Of a stretch of DNA of 64,000 bases, positions 1-12,612 are shown in pieces. The stretch is from Drechmeria coniospora (taxonomy: Eukaryota; Ascomycota; Sordariomycetes; Hypocreales; Ophiocordycipitaceae), in assembly GCF_001625195.1 (NCBI RefSeq), contig NC_054389.1:558001-622000 (forward strand), in the 5' to 3' direction. The stretch's first letter is position 1; each line of letters begins with the position of its first letter. The translations under genes were made by a program, and so were the position numbers. The notes beneath the pieces were generated by a model. The model saw only the letters and a list, made by a program, of their open reading frames with translations. It was not told where the DNA came from and ran no database searches.

Positions 1-1332
1 ACTTGGTTGCTTCCTTGGAGTCTGCGTCGTTCGCTTCCGTCTTGTCGGAATCAAGCGTCGGCTGAACTTGCTGCGCATCCGGCTCGGCCGGCTCGGCCGC
101 CGTCACGGGCTCGGGCTTTGGCGACTCGCGGGGCGTCTTGGCCGCCTCCCTCTCCTTCAGGTACTCCTGAATCCTCCTCGACGTCTCCTCGTCGGGAATC
201 AAGTCGTCGATCAGTACTCCTTCGGTCTGGCAGGCAGGGCAGACGAAGTCGCTTTCGATGACTGCATTCGTTATGCAGTCATTACAAAACGTCTTCTGGC
301 AGCACGGGGTCTTCATTGGTTCTATGAACATCTTCCTGTCAATCGAACACTCGAGCCCGCGCTCCTGCACCTCCTTGTTCTCAGCAAGCACCTCCTTGTC
401 GGGTCCCGAGGATTTGGTCTTGGCCTGGAAGCGCTCCCAGGAGGCCTTGTCCGGTTCGGCAATGACAAAGTCTCCCTCGGCGTTGACCATGATGCCCGAG
501 GGCCTCTTCGACTCGTCGCCGTCGGACTGTGCCATGACGACGGCCTTGTCGACCTTTTGCAGGAAGGAACGCGGGATGCCCGTGGTTCGCTTGACGCGGG
601 GCCGGTTGTCGAATTCGGGATCGTCGTTTGTCGGGCACATCTGGATCCAGTGGCCCTTGTTGCCGCATCGATAGCAGATGTAGCCGGCGGGTGGGTCGTG
701 GTCTGGTACGTTGGCGGGTCGCTTGATGCCGCCCTTGTTGAAGACGGGCGCCTGGCTGTTGGCATCAGGGTTAGCAACGATGACGCTTTCCCGCATGCTT
801 CTGAGGACACTTACTGGGACATCTCTTCCTGCTGAGCAGACCACTGCTCGCTCTGGGCGGCGAACATGGCCGCCATCTTCTCCTCTTCCGTCATGGCCGA
901 GTTCATCTGATTGATGGCGCTCGCGCTGGGTTTGGCCGCCGTCGCTTTGGCCGCCTGTTCCCTGCGACCCGAGTTCTTGGCCGACACGGGAGCCTTGCCG
1001 GAGATGTATCGGGCGGCGCGGCCGGCACCTGGCTTGGCTGCCGGTTGGCGCCGTGCTATGACCGTGGTGGATCTCGGAACGATGGTGGTGTCGTCGTCGT
1101 ATTCTGGAGCGCAAGGGTTAGCGTCGCGGAGCCGGCCGACAGGTGAAGGATGCGACATACCATCGCTGCCGTCGTCGGTGTAGATGAAGAGGTCAAAGTC
1201 GGTTCCATCGCCGAGGCCACTCTTGCTGATGATTTCACGCTTTAGCTCGAAGACAGATATACCAGTGCCGTCAAACTCGACACGAGTGGGCTCCTTTTGA
1301 GACTTGAACTTGAAGAAAACGGAAGACGACAT
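1..1332 (-). CDS. mpe1: Mpe1/RBBP6-type mRNA cleavage and polyadenylation factor subunit (3' end outside window)
   Basis: Exons on the minus strand are 1332-1161, 1103-815 and 755 to beyond position 1, with GTATGT and GTAAGT donors; reading phase is kept across both joins. At least 405 residues are visible. Residues 1 to about 75 form a DWNN ubiquitin-like domain (start MSSSVFFKFKSQKEPTRV). A CCHC zinc knuckle follows (C181, C184, H189, C194; CYRCGNKGHW). A RING-like domain lies near residues 280-325 (motif PCCQKTFCNDC and a final CPAC); its first metal pair is degenerate (CSID). This domain order is that of Mpe1 in yeast and RBBP6 in animals, a subunit of the nuclear cleavage and polyadenylation factor. 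The tail is Glu/Pro/Ala-rich and runs off the window. Divergent from the dipeptidase gene to the right. Confidence 0.93.
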
Positions 1333-3428
1333 GTCTGCGACGGCAGGCCTCCCGTTTACGAGGAATCAAACCTCGAGGTGTAGAGCCGAGTCGTCGACGA
1401 TTGAGGCCGACACGGCGGAATCAAGAGCAGGCAGCAAGGGTACGTGTTTTCAGTCGCACTGACAAGACAATGGGGGAAACGAGAACCTATGATTTTTTTT
1501 TCAAGACGCGCCTTGATTTTTTTGCCCTCGCTCGTATCTTCTTTGTTGCACGTCGGTTGCTCGCTTTTTTTTTTCAGATCAGTTTGAACGAAAAATTCAA
1601 TTTTGATTGTACTTGAGTGAAAAGACAAGTCGTCAATAGGGTCAGAGGGAGAGAATATAGGGAGTACAATGGGCCTAAGCCAGCAAAGATCAACGGTTTT
1701 GACAATCCTGGTTCCTCCTCGCCACCAGAAATCACCGCGACAATCTCTGCGCCACGCAATGCCACTTGTCAGTAGAGACGCACGGTATCCAGAACCTCGT
1801 TTCCGATGTATCCCAAAGAAACGTGGATCGGACGATCATGCACTGGGGACGACGGCGTCGACGGGAGGGACAGGGCGGTCGGTCGAAAAGTTGTTGGGAG
1901 AGGACGCTAGGCGCTGGGACAGACGACTTTTTTTGCCGCTTCGGCGACGGCAATGTCACCGGAAGGATTTTGACGCTGGAAAGAACAGTCACCGGAAGTC
2001 AGATGTGATGGGACTGGCGACACGACGATGGGGACGCTGGGTGGTGATGGGGAGGGTGGCGAAATGAGGTGGATGCAGGAGGAAAGCGGAGGGAGCGAGA
2101 ACTGAGCGGGCACGAGCGTTCTTTATGAAACCAGGGCGGTGTTGGCCAAGGCAGGCAGGGCGAAGGATGACTAAGTCAAGAGCGGATGGGGTGGCGGAAC
2201 GGCGGCTCAACTGATTGCCCGGCGAGAACAGGTATGGACCCTGAAGAGGTTCCTGGATCTGTACTTGGGAGGGTGCAAGTACATGTATTGTGTGCTAAGT
2301 TGCGTATAAGTACTTGAAACTCTACGTGCGAGTGCAGGCGTATACATGTAACACTAGCGAGTGCAAGACGGAATTCAAGTACAACTACTTTGTGAACTAG
2401 CGCACACATGTACCTGTAAGTGCTTGAAATAGCTTGCACTTGTACCTTTAACTTGTGCTTACTACTTTAAGTATGTACTTTAGTACGGAGTAAGTTCTTT
2501 TACTTGTATTACTGTAGTTGTGCATGTGAAATTAATTAGTATGTGTGCGGTGCATGTACTGTACATGTCCTGTCCATGTACTCCCCACACGTACTTGCAG
2601 TATAAGTACATGCAAGTGTTGATGTGGCACATGTAAGTATGTACAGCATCAGCACTCCGTCATACTTGCTGTAGGTATACAAGTAAATCAACAAGCGCAC
2701 TGCATTCACTGAACATGAGCCCTGAAAGTGCATTTCCTGCCCTTGAACATGCTCCTGCTGGTACGGAGTACAGACTTCACAGTCAAACTGATGTACTTGC
2801 ATGCTCTCTCACTTGCCATTCGTACCTGATCTGAACAGGGTGCTTGGCAAGGGCAGCGTGCCGACCAACGGCTGGGAGAGATTCAAAGCGTTGGTACTTG
2901 TACAGTACATGTGCAGTACATGTACAGCACATGCACTTACTTACCTGAACAAAGGAATCAGCCAATCCCTATTGGCCGCGAGCGCCGCACCTAGCCGAAC
3001 GACCGCTGGAGCTGTTGGGGCGCCATTTGCTGGTCGTTGGGCAGCAGCGTCACAATGTGTCAATGGATGCACTCGAGCTCCCCCGCCAAACTCAGCACCG
3101 CCAGATGGAGAAGGAGGAGAGAGAGCGAGGGTAAGCGGCAACGTGAGATATTTTACGGCGCGCACGGAGTATTATTACTCCGTCCTCGTACCGGCTCGTC
3201 ATCCTCAGGCCAGCAATCCTCAGGCCAGCAGCCTTGCCCCGCACCATCATGCGGCACACCTCGGCCGTCCTCTGCTCTGCCTCCCGAGCGTCCGTCTTGA
3301 CGAGAAGAGGAAGCCCGTTTGTGCCATCCAGCCGCTCCTCTCCGACCATCATCCGCTCCTCTCCGACCGTCATCCGCTCTCGCCGCCCGTACCTCACAGA
3401 CTCCCTCCGCAGTCACCAAGCTAGAAAG
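1333..3428. other. Intergenic spacer between two divergent genes, with a GTAC-rich core
   Basis: Positions 1333-2200 are mixed sequence with T-rich runs (1490-1580) that probably hold the promoter and leader of the Mpe1 gene. Positions 2250-2960 are dense in GTAC words such as AAGTACATG and CATGTAC. Positions 2960-3428 lie just before the dipeptidase start and contain an in-frame upstream ATG at 3234. No convincing gene is seen on either strand. Confidence 0.6.
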
Positions 3429-4923
3429 ATGGCTCCCCAGCTCGACTCGTACTTTAAGCAGGTCGACGCCTCGGCCGACGACTTTGTCGAGCGTCTCCGC
3501 AAGGCCGTCGCCATCCCCTCCATCTCGGCCGAGGATGCCCGCCGTCCCGACGTCGTCCGCATGGGCGAGTGGCTCGCCGGCGAGCTCAAGTCGCTCGGCG
3601 TCGAGGTCGAGCTGCGGCCGTTGGGCAAGCAGCCGCACAAGGAGCACCTCGACCTCCCTCCCGTCGTCCTCGGCCGGTACGGAAACGACAAGAGCAAGCG
3701 CACCATCCTCGTCTACGGCCACTACGACGTGCAGCCGGCGGACAAGAGCGACGGCTGGGCGACGGAGCCGTTCGACCTCAAGGTGGACGACAAGGGCCGC
3801 ATGTTCGGCCGCGGCTCGACCGACGACAAGGGCCCCGTCCTGGGCTGGCTCAACGCCATCGACGCGCACCAAAAGGCCGGCGTCGACTTTCCCGTCAACC
3901 TGCTCATGTGCTTCGAGGGCATGGAGGAGTACGGCTCCGAGGGCTTGGACGACCTCATCGTCGCCGAGGCCAAGAAGTTCTTCGCCGACGCCGACGCCGT
4001 CTGCATCTCGGACAACTACTGGCTCGGGACGGAGAAGCCGTGCCTCACCTACGGCCTGCGCGGCTGCAACTACTACTCGATCGAGGTGTCGGGCCCCGGC
4101 GCCGACCTCCACAGCGGCGTCTTTGGCGGCACCGCGCAGGAGCCCATGACGGATCTCGTGCGGCTGCTCGGGTCGCTCGTCGACACGCACGGCAAGATCC
4201 AGATCCCCGGCATCATGGAGCAGGTGGCGCCCGTGACGAAGGAGGAGGAGAGCCTCTACGACGGCATCTCCTTTACCATGGACAACATCTTCGAGTCCCT
4301 CGGCAGCCAGACGACGATCCACGACGACAAGAAGAGCACGCTCATGGCACGTTGGCGGTACCCCTCGCTCTCCATACACGGTGTCGAGGGCGCCTTTTCC
4401 AGCCCCGGCGCCAAGACGGTGATCCCCGCCAAGGTGGTTGGCAAGTTCTCGATCCGAACGGTGCCCAACATGGACATTGACACGACCAACGCCGCCGTCT
4501 TCCGGTACGTCGAGGAGCAGTTTTCCAAGCTCGGCAGCAAGAACACGATGAAGGTGTTTGCCCAGCACACGGGCAAGTGGTGGGCCGCCTCGCCGAAGCA
4601 CTGGAACTTTTCCGCCGCGGCCAAGGCGACGGAGCGCGTTTGGGGCGTGAAGCCCGACTTTACGCGCGAAGGTGGGAGGTAGGTGACGGGCGACGCCCAC
4701 GACCGGAGGAGCCGTCGGATCTCACGCTAATCCACCTCGCAGCATCCCCGTGACGCTGACGTTTGAGGAAGCGACGGGCAAGAATGTATTGCTGCTGCCC
4801 ATGGGCAGCTCGACGGACGGCGCACACTCCATCAACGAGAAGCTGGACAAGCGAAACTACATTGAGGGCACCAAGCTGCTGGGCGCCTACCTCCACTACG
4901 TCGCCGAGGAGCCGCAATCGTAG
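3429..4923 (+). CDS. dug1: Cytosolic M20 metallo-dipeptidase (Dug1/CNDP2 family, Cys-Gly dipeptidase)
   Basis: Join 3429-4678 and 4743-4923, giving 476 residues; the intron has donor GTAGGT and branch GCTAAT. Family members are di-zinc peptidases that split Cys-Gly and other dipeptides in glutathione breakdown. The expected metal ligands are visible: H98 and D100 (YGHYDVQPA), D132 (GSTDDKG), the catalytic E166 and ligand E167 (EGMEEYGS), D195 (ISDNYW), and a C-terminal His in GAHSIN. The length matches CNDP2 (about 475). The start at 3429 has a good context (AAAGATGGC) and begins right at the family core. An in-frame ATG at 3234 would add a 65-residue Arg/Ser-rich leader resembling a mitochondrial presequence, so a second, targeted form is possible but not shown. 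Confidence 0.95.
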
Positions 4924-5480
4924 AGGAGAGCTCCCCGGGGTTGATGCGCACGGACAAGGCGACGCCAACGAGAGCTGCACCGCCGCCCCGGCTTGGATGA
5001 GATTGTGTGTATGGATATCAGCGCCGCCTACCGAGCAGGTTCGTACGGGCTTGCGTCTACATTCGTACGAGCTTGCATCCACATGGTGGTCGTCGGGCCC
5101 TTTTGCACAATCCGGGGCATCCATCGCATTTCTGCGCCGTTCATTGCATCTACGTACGCTGGCAGCGGCCCAGCTTTCGATGGACATGGGCAGCAACCGT
5201 GTCACGTTTCCCACTACCCGGTGTTGAATAGAAGTCGGAGAATTCGATTGCACCATGGTGCATGTAATTTTCGATGCGCAGCAGCATTCGTTGGCACCTT
5301 GCCCACGTCGTCGAGAAGATGGTCGATACATGGGCGTCGGGTCCGTCGATGGCCCTGGTCCGCACTTGATACGGCGGGAATCAAGCATTTTGACCGGGTG
5401 CATGGAGTACTTTGGTGTTTTCGAATGCCGTCCGGTGTAGAACGAAGTATGTACGTCAAGTACGGCGTACCACAGTATGT

Positions 5481-5575
5481 GGCAAAAGGTATTTGCCTAC
5501 CCTTAGGTACCACATTCCCAGTCCAATCTAACCTAATGGAAAATGGTACCTCAAGGTAGGCAAATACTTTCTGCC
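5481..5575. repeat. Foldback (inverted repeat) element of about 95 bp
   Basis: The left arm near 5481-5514 contains GTATTTGCCTACC and TAGGTACCA. The right arm near 5541-5575 is its near-complete reverse complement, containing GGTACCTCAAGGTAGG and CAAATAC. About 30 of 35 positions pair around a loop of roughly 25 bases. It could be a miniature foldback element or a chance product of the local word bias; the 13-bp perfect core is longer than the usual GTAC words. Confidence 0.55.
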
Positions 5576-6410
5576 CCCCCACTGTAGGTGGGTGGTTCGC
5601 CAGTACGGATACCGTCGTGGAGCAGCTCTGCTTGCACTGTACGCAGAGCAGTGCAAGTACGTGTATCCAAGTACAGTGCAAGTAGTTGTAGGTGTACGGA
5701 GTACAGTGATTACCTAGTAGTTGTATTACTCCGTACATAATATACTGTACTGTACTCCGTAGTGTACATGTACTTGTGCAACTACTGTACTGTAGGTGTA
5801 CTCAGGTGTTTACATGTCAGTGCAGGCAAAGGATAATAGATAATACAAGAGCATCCCTGCAATAATAACGAAAGACTCACCTGAGGATGTGCTTGTCCTG
5901 TACGGAGTACTTACAGAGTACTTGCAATAATATTAACTTGGTCCGGAGCACTCGTTTCTGTAAATGATGTAATAATACTCCGTACACTTACAGGTAATAC
6001 TGTATACACAGCTACTGCAGACAAGACAACGCAAGTACATGTATACTGTGTTACAAAGTGCAAGTACTCCGTATTAGTAGGCACTTCATTCATGCAGGTA
6101 CCTAGACTTGGTACGCCCACTTGTACCTGTGCGTACAGCGTACGCCTACGAGTGCTCTGTAGCTGTACTGTACACGTGCAGCACCACGTCCAGTCACGTC
6201 CACCAACGGTACTCACATGTATACTTCAGTGCACCTGAGCACATGCATGAGCATCCCGAGGATGCATGGAATATGCAGCTCAAGTTGCCATCTTCAATGC
6301 CGGACTAGTAATTCTTTAGCGGACAGCATCCATACTGGGTTCCTGTAATGAAGGGATCCCTGGCAATCGATGATCCACAGCACCCAGGAACTACTGTGCA
6401 GTATGTATTC

Positions 6411-6516
6411 TGTACATGTACCGTGCTCCGTACAACTAGTTACTAGGTAATAATACATGTACAGTGCTCCGTACAACCAGTTACTACTAGGTACCTGGTA
6501 ATAATACATGTACAGT
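6411..6516. repeat. Tandem duplication of about 46-54 bp within the GTAC spacer
   Basis: The string TACATGTAC, then GTGCTCCGTACAAC, AGTTACTA and GGTAATAATACATG occurs twice in a row with small differences. The second copy carries an extra CTAGGTACCTG. Confidence 0.5.
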
Positions 6517-7682
6517 ACTAAGTTACAGTACAGCGTACGGAGTATTTAGGTATACTAGCACTTGCAAGCCACATACTTACTAACTTACTAACTTACTGTA
6601 CACTTACAACTGCCCCTTACGCCTACAACTACTTACACTGTATTACCCCGTACGCTTGATTGAGCACTAGGTACCTAGTACCTAGTACTCCGTATACATG
6701 CAAGTGCTTGTACTCCGTAGTGTGCTGCTTGTACCGCACCAGCACTGGGGATCCCATCATCGTACTGGTAGTAGGTTAGAAAAGAGCTTACAAGTACTTG
6801 CTGTACTGCGTACGTTTTCCGTATTACACCTGCAACGCACCTACAAGTACTGTAGGTAAGTAGGTGTGCAGTGCACCGTACTCTGCAATTACGTCAGAGT
6901 GTACTAGAATAATTACTACGGTACGTAGTAATACCTAGTACTCCGTACTTGCTACTAGGTACCTAGTAGTAATATCCGGCACTGCACAGTATCAAGTTCC
7001 AAGAGTGAATAGGACTGACATGTACCTAGTACTTACCTAGTACATGTAGTATCACCACAGCGCATGCACACACAGGTACAGTACTTACGACTCCCTACCT
7101 TAGTAGTAGGTAAGTAGGTACAGTCTAGGTGGTTACTACTAGGTACTAAGTACTAGGTATGTAGTATGCCGGTACTTGGCTTCGCAAACTAGGTACTAGG
7201 TACCTACCTAGTAGGACCCAGGAAATACTCCGTACTATTATGTATCAACATGCTGCAGTGGGTACCTACTTGTATGGCATTGCCAACCGCCGCTGGCAAT
7301 ATTAATGCCAACGTCCTTGTAGCAGTGAGCATACGAGTAAGTGTTTGTCACTAACCAGCGCTCGTGCAAGTACTTACGGTATATATTTAGGCTGGAACTT
7401 TGCCGCAGGATTTACTAGTTTGGTGCCATGATTTGGTTGGGCCGTCGCGAGAGCTCGGAAGCTGCGAGAAAATTGCCCACAGTGTGTATACTGTACTTGC
7501 CCATCTACTATTAAGTACTACATCATCCGACTGCTGAACATCGATCCCATGCTCCGACACACGACACGTTGAAAACAATAACCGCCCTCTCTTGTGCCGT
7601 TGCCCTCCCTCGTGACCGTTGACCAGATTCGCTCGCTCGAGACAGAGGTACGAGAAACAGGGCGAGACGTTTGGGGAGGAGC

Positions 7683-10317
7683 ATGAGAGCTTCGTCTCTC
7701 GCCCTCGTTGCAAGCACTGTCCTCGGCCTTCAACATGTCGCCGCCGGCAAGATTCTTTTGCCGGCTGGCGGCGACCCGACGGCGGTAGAGATGTCGACCG
7801 ATGCTCGCGTCGTTCGGCATGGAGCGGCGGCCGATGGCAGCAATGCTGGTAAGCACGGCAAGACGGCCGCTTCTGATGTAGCTAACATGGGTGGCCAGTG
7901 GTGCTGGATGACGCGGCCGAGGCAAAGTCGCTCGATCGACGAGACAAGCAAGATCCTCTTCCGCCCGATGAACTCATCAAATGGATGGTGGAGAACAATG
8001 TGCGAAACGACTGCTTTTTCGTCACTGCTGCCCACCTCCTTGACACTACCGTCGAGGACATTTCGAGACGGGCTGGCGTTCCCCTGCCGAGGCCTGGAGT
8101 CGGTGGCATCTCGCTCGCCGAGATGTTCACGGCTCTCGAAACCCTTGGTCTCCGCTTCCGCGCGTACACATTTCAAGGCACAGACGAAACGACCGGTCAT
8201 GGTACGCCTTCGGCAATGCGCTGCCGTCCGGGAAGGTCTGCCTTTGCCGGCCCTACGGGGCGTCGTGTGGATGTCATGGGCTTGGCCTACACTCGCCCGG
8301 ATGGGTCTGGACACGTCGTCATCATCCGGTACGTCGAAAGAATCGGATGACGGACGGAGACGACAGTGATGTCGAGGAGAGAGAGTGTGTGTGCAAGCTG
8401 ACCAAGGCACGCCTTCGGCACGAGCAGAAACGCCGGCACGCCATACGCTCGCTGCCTCGATTTCCAAGCAAAACCAGGCGGTCTCGACGTGACCCGCGAG
8501 GTTCGCAGGTCAAACGTCTGCGCCTACTTCTACGTCGACTTTCGAACTTCTTCGGGCGCCTACGTGACGGGCCGCAGGGAGAGTGTGGAGCAGATGAACC
8601 AGCGGGCGCGGCTGGACTCTGCCGAACCGATGGACTACGAGCCGTCGGGTGACGAGCCCGGTCCATCCTCGGCCGGGGAGCCGATGGAGGTGGATGAGCC
8701 TCCAGGCGATGGCAGCGATGCCGTCGCCGTGACGGAGGAACCGAATTCTTCCCTGCTGCCCACGGACGTGGTCCGAGACGCCAGCTCCGGCGGCGTCGAC
8801 CTCTCAGCCCTCAGCCCCGAGACGAGCAACAGGATTCTCACCGACCAGCTGTCCCAGAGCGCCTGCGCCGCCATGATTTCCCTCGGAATCATCTACACCT
8901 GGCGTCATCAACAAAAACGATGGATCACGGAAGGGCAAAAGTCCACGATTCACAGTAAGGACCTACCTTGCGACGCCTTCCGCCGTCCTTGGCGTTTCAT
9001 CATCGCTCGCGTCGAGGAGAGACACTGACGTGGCGGGCAGAGAACAACTGCAAGGTGCTCAAATCCATGGTGAGACCCTGGAGCGACCGAAACGCACGAT
9101 GCAGCCGCATGTCGAATCTCGAGTTCGGCTTTGCCCTGTCCAATGATCGTTTCTCCGGCACCTACGACGCCCTCCAGGCCACGCTCGAGGGCCCAGCCGG
9201 TTCGGTCACGGTTCCCATCGCCGAAGGACCGTCGGCCGGCTTTTCGACTTGGATACCGGTCGATCTGAAGTCGGCCTTTGGTTCGGATACCATCGACATT
9301 CATGCCATCAAGAAGATTAGTCTTTCTGCGAGGGGACTATTTTTCAAGCTGCTTGGCGCGAGGAATGACTGGCTCAAGGTCCAAGGTATGGTGCCATCAC
9401 CACGGGTCATGACCACGGATCATGGGACATTTCTTGGAGACTAACCGGGAGCCTCGACGCAGACATTGCCCTACGCGCACGATGCGCCACGCCAGGCTTT
9501 GACGTGGAATACCACCGACTGACGGGGCTCAATACATGGTACCAGCATCCGGGTGGATGGTTTCTCGCGCCCTTTGAATGGAAGTCTCTTGCGACGTTTG
9601 ACGTCGGCCCGAAGGACTGGAACATGACCCCCCCCTGCGACACCATCAGGAGCCTGCATTATGAACTAAAGGTGGCCAACAAGGCTTGGGCCGGCACCGG
9701 TGATGGCTTGTCCTTCACCCTCCAAGGAGCCAAAGGAAGGATAGCATTCGCCGGACCGATCAAGGCCGGATACTCGACAAGTGGCATGGTCGACATGATG
9801 AATATGTTTGGCGCCAAGACGGTTCAAATCAGCGCCGTGAGGCAAATATCCCTGCTGGAAGATTTCAGAGGCTTTGTACGAGACCGATGGTTGTTGGAAG
9901 GTTTGTCATTTCCTCGCCCCCCTCGGTTCCACCCAACTCGGCTGCACACTGTTGAGGAGGAGATTGACGAAAGGTGCAGGCATCACGTTGACGGCCGGTT
10001 GCGCGAATCTACCAAAGCAAGCAATGGCCATGAAAAAATTCCAAACGGAATATCGATGGCTCGGGGGGGACGCTTCCAACGGAACTGTTTGGACCGGCGA
10101 CATGGGACCTGAAGACTGGATGGCCGTTTCGGAGACGGAGACGGAGACGGAGACGGAAACGAAAGAAGGCGAAAGACGAGAGACGGAATTGCAAGAGGCG
10201 GCCATGAAGGACAGCCACGGCCCCCCCTCTGCGGACGAGGGAGGGAAGCAAGAAGAAACAGAGCAGCCTGGCCATACGTGGAACTGTGGGTTGTGGTGCC
10301 ACACGTCCCATCACTGA
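7683..10317 (+). CDS. Secreted papain-fold (C39-like) domain protein with two PLAT-like C-terminal modules
   Basis: Six exons: 7683-7848, 7899-8328, 8428-8954, 9041-9385, 9463-9900, 9980-10317, in phase, 747 residues. Residues 1-22 are a signal peptide. A domain at about 75-230 has a Cys in NDCFFVTAAHLL (C94), a His in DGSGHVVIIR (H194) and an Asp in ARCLDF (D210), the order and spacing of a papain/C39-like Cys-His-Asp triad. Residues 240-330 are an acidic Pro/Ser linker. Two related modules follow (about 378-497 and 548-650), sharing a GTxDxLxxTLxG turn, a later FGxxTVxIxAV-like strand and a WLxxGI end; GPKDW and GPEDW follow them. They look like PLAT/LH2 beta-sandwiches, and from memory similar modules end enterotoxin-like proteins of hypocrealean pathogens. 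No ADP-ribosyltransferase domain is seen. The substrate is unknown; peptidase, deamidase or an inactive fold are all possible. Confidence 0.75.
10129..10161 (+). repeat. GAGACG hexanucleotide microsatellite inside the coding sequence
   Basis: About five copies of GAGACG encode alternating Thr-Glu in the C-terminal tail of the papain-like protein. The unit length is a multiple of three, so copy changes keep the frame. Confidence 0.8.
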
Positions 10318-10354
10318 GGTCGGGTGTGCGTATGGATGGATGTCTATGCTTGGC

Positions 10355-10506
10355 ATGCATGAAGTCGGCGGTCGACTCGAGGTCGATCTGTCGACTTGAC
10401 CTCCTCCTTGCCGTGGTTCTCATGGCGAACATGCATGAAGTCGGCGGCCGACTCGAGGTCGATCTGTCGACTTGACCTCCTCCTTGCCGCGGTCCTCATG
10501 GCGAAC
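10355..10506. repeat. Direct tandem repeat, two copies of 76 bp
   Basis: The block starting ATGCATGAAGTCGGCGG and ending CATGGCGAAC occurs at 10355-10430 and again at 10431-10506 with only a few substitutions. It lies 38 bp past the stop of the papain-like gene, probably in its 3' untranslated region. Confidence 0.85.
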
Positions 10507-12184
<1,678 letters not shown>

Positions 12185-12541
12185 GAGCGGTCCGCGCCGC
12201 CGGTGCCGCCGATGCGGGGCGAGGCGGTGGACGAGAGGCAGGACGGTGACGAGGAGGCGAGCGAGGGCGGGCGCGGCAACGAGGAGTGAGGCGATTTTGC
12301 CGTACGGATAGAAACAGGAAAAAGTAGGTGCGAGCTGTGCAGGCCTTTGCCGCCCGTCACACAAAGAAAGACAAGGGTATACTGTAGGTCTCCATCCATC
12401 ATCTGAGGCCGTCACATGACGTGTCCAGACCAACGAGAGTCGCGGGGCAGCAGCTGGGGGTTGGGGGTTGGGGGCACCGACGGCTTGTCCACGGACGGCG
12501 GCTCGAGCACCGGTGTCGGTGGCGAGATGCATTCCTTGAAA
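12185..12541. other. Shared 3' flank between two convergent genes
   Basis: GC-rich sequence without a gene. It must hold both 3' ends; no clear terminator or repeat is seen. Confidence 0.5.
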
Positions 12542-12580
12542 TCACAGCCCATGAGCCGCCGTTGTCATCGTCACCGTCGC

Positions 12581-12612
<32 letters not shown>

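Larger units (their letters stand above)
4924..7682. repeat. Long spacer dominated by GTAC-rich repetitive sequence
   Basis: Positions 4924-5440 are ordinary 3' flank. From about 5440 to 7390 the sequence is packed with short, mostly dyad-symmetric words (TACTCCGTA, GTACATGTAC, ACCTAGTAC, TAGGTACCTA). A foldback at 5481-5575 and a local duplication near 6411-6516 are listed separately. Positions 7390-7682 are mixed sequence and probably the promoter and leader of the next gene. No gene seen. Confidence 0.7.

Noticed and set aside
3153..4700. Minus-strand open frame of 515 codons opposite the dipeptidase
   Set aside because: It mirrors the GC-rich dipeptidase coding sequence, lacks domain signatures and extends into the spacer only by chance.
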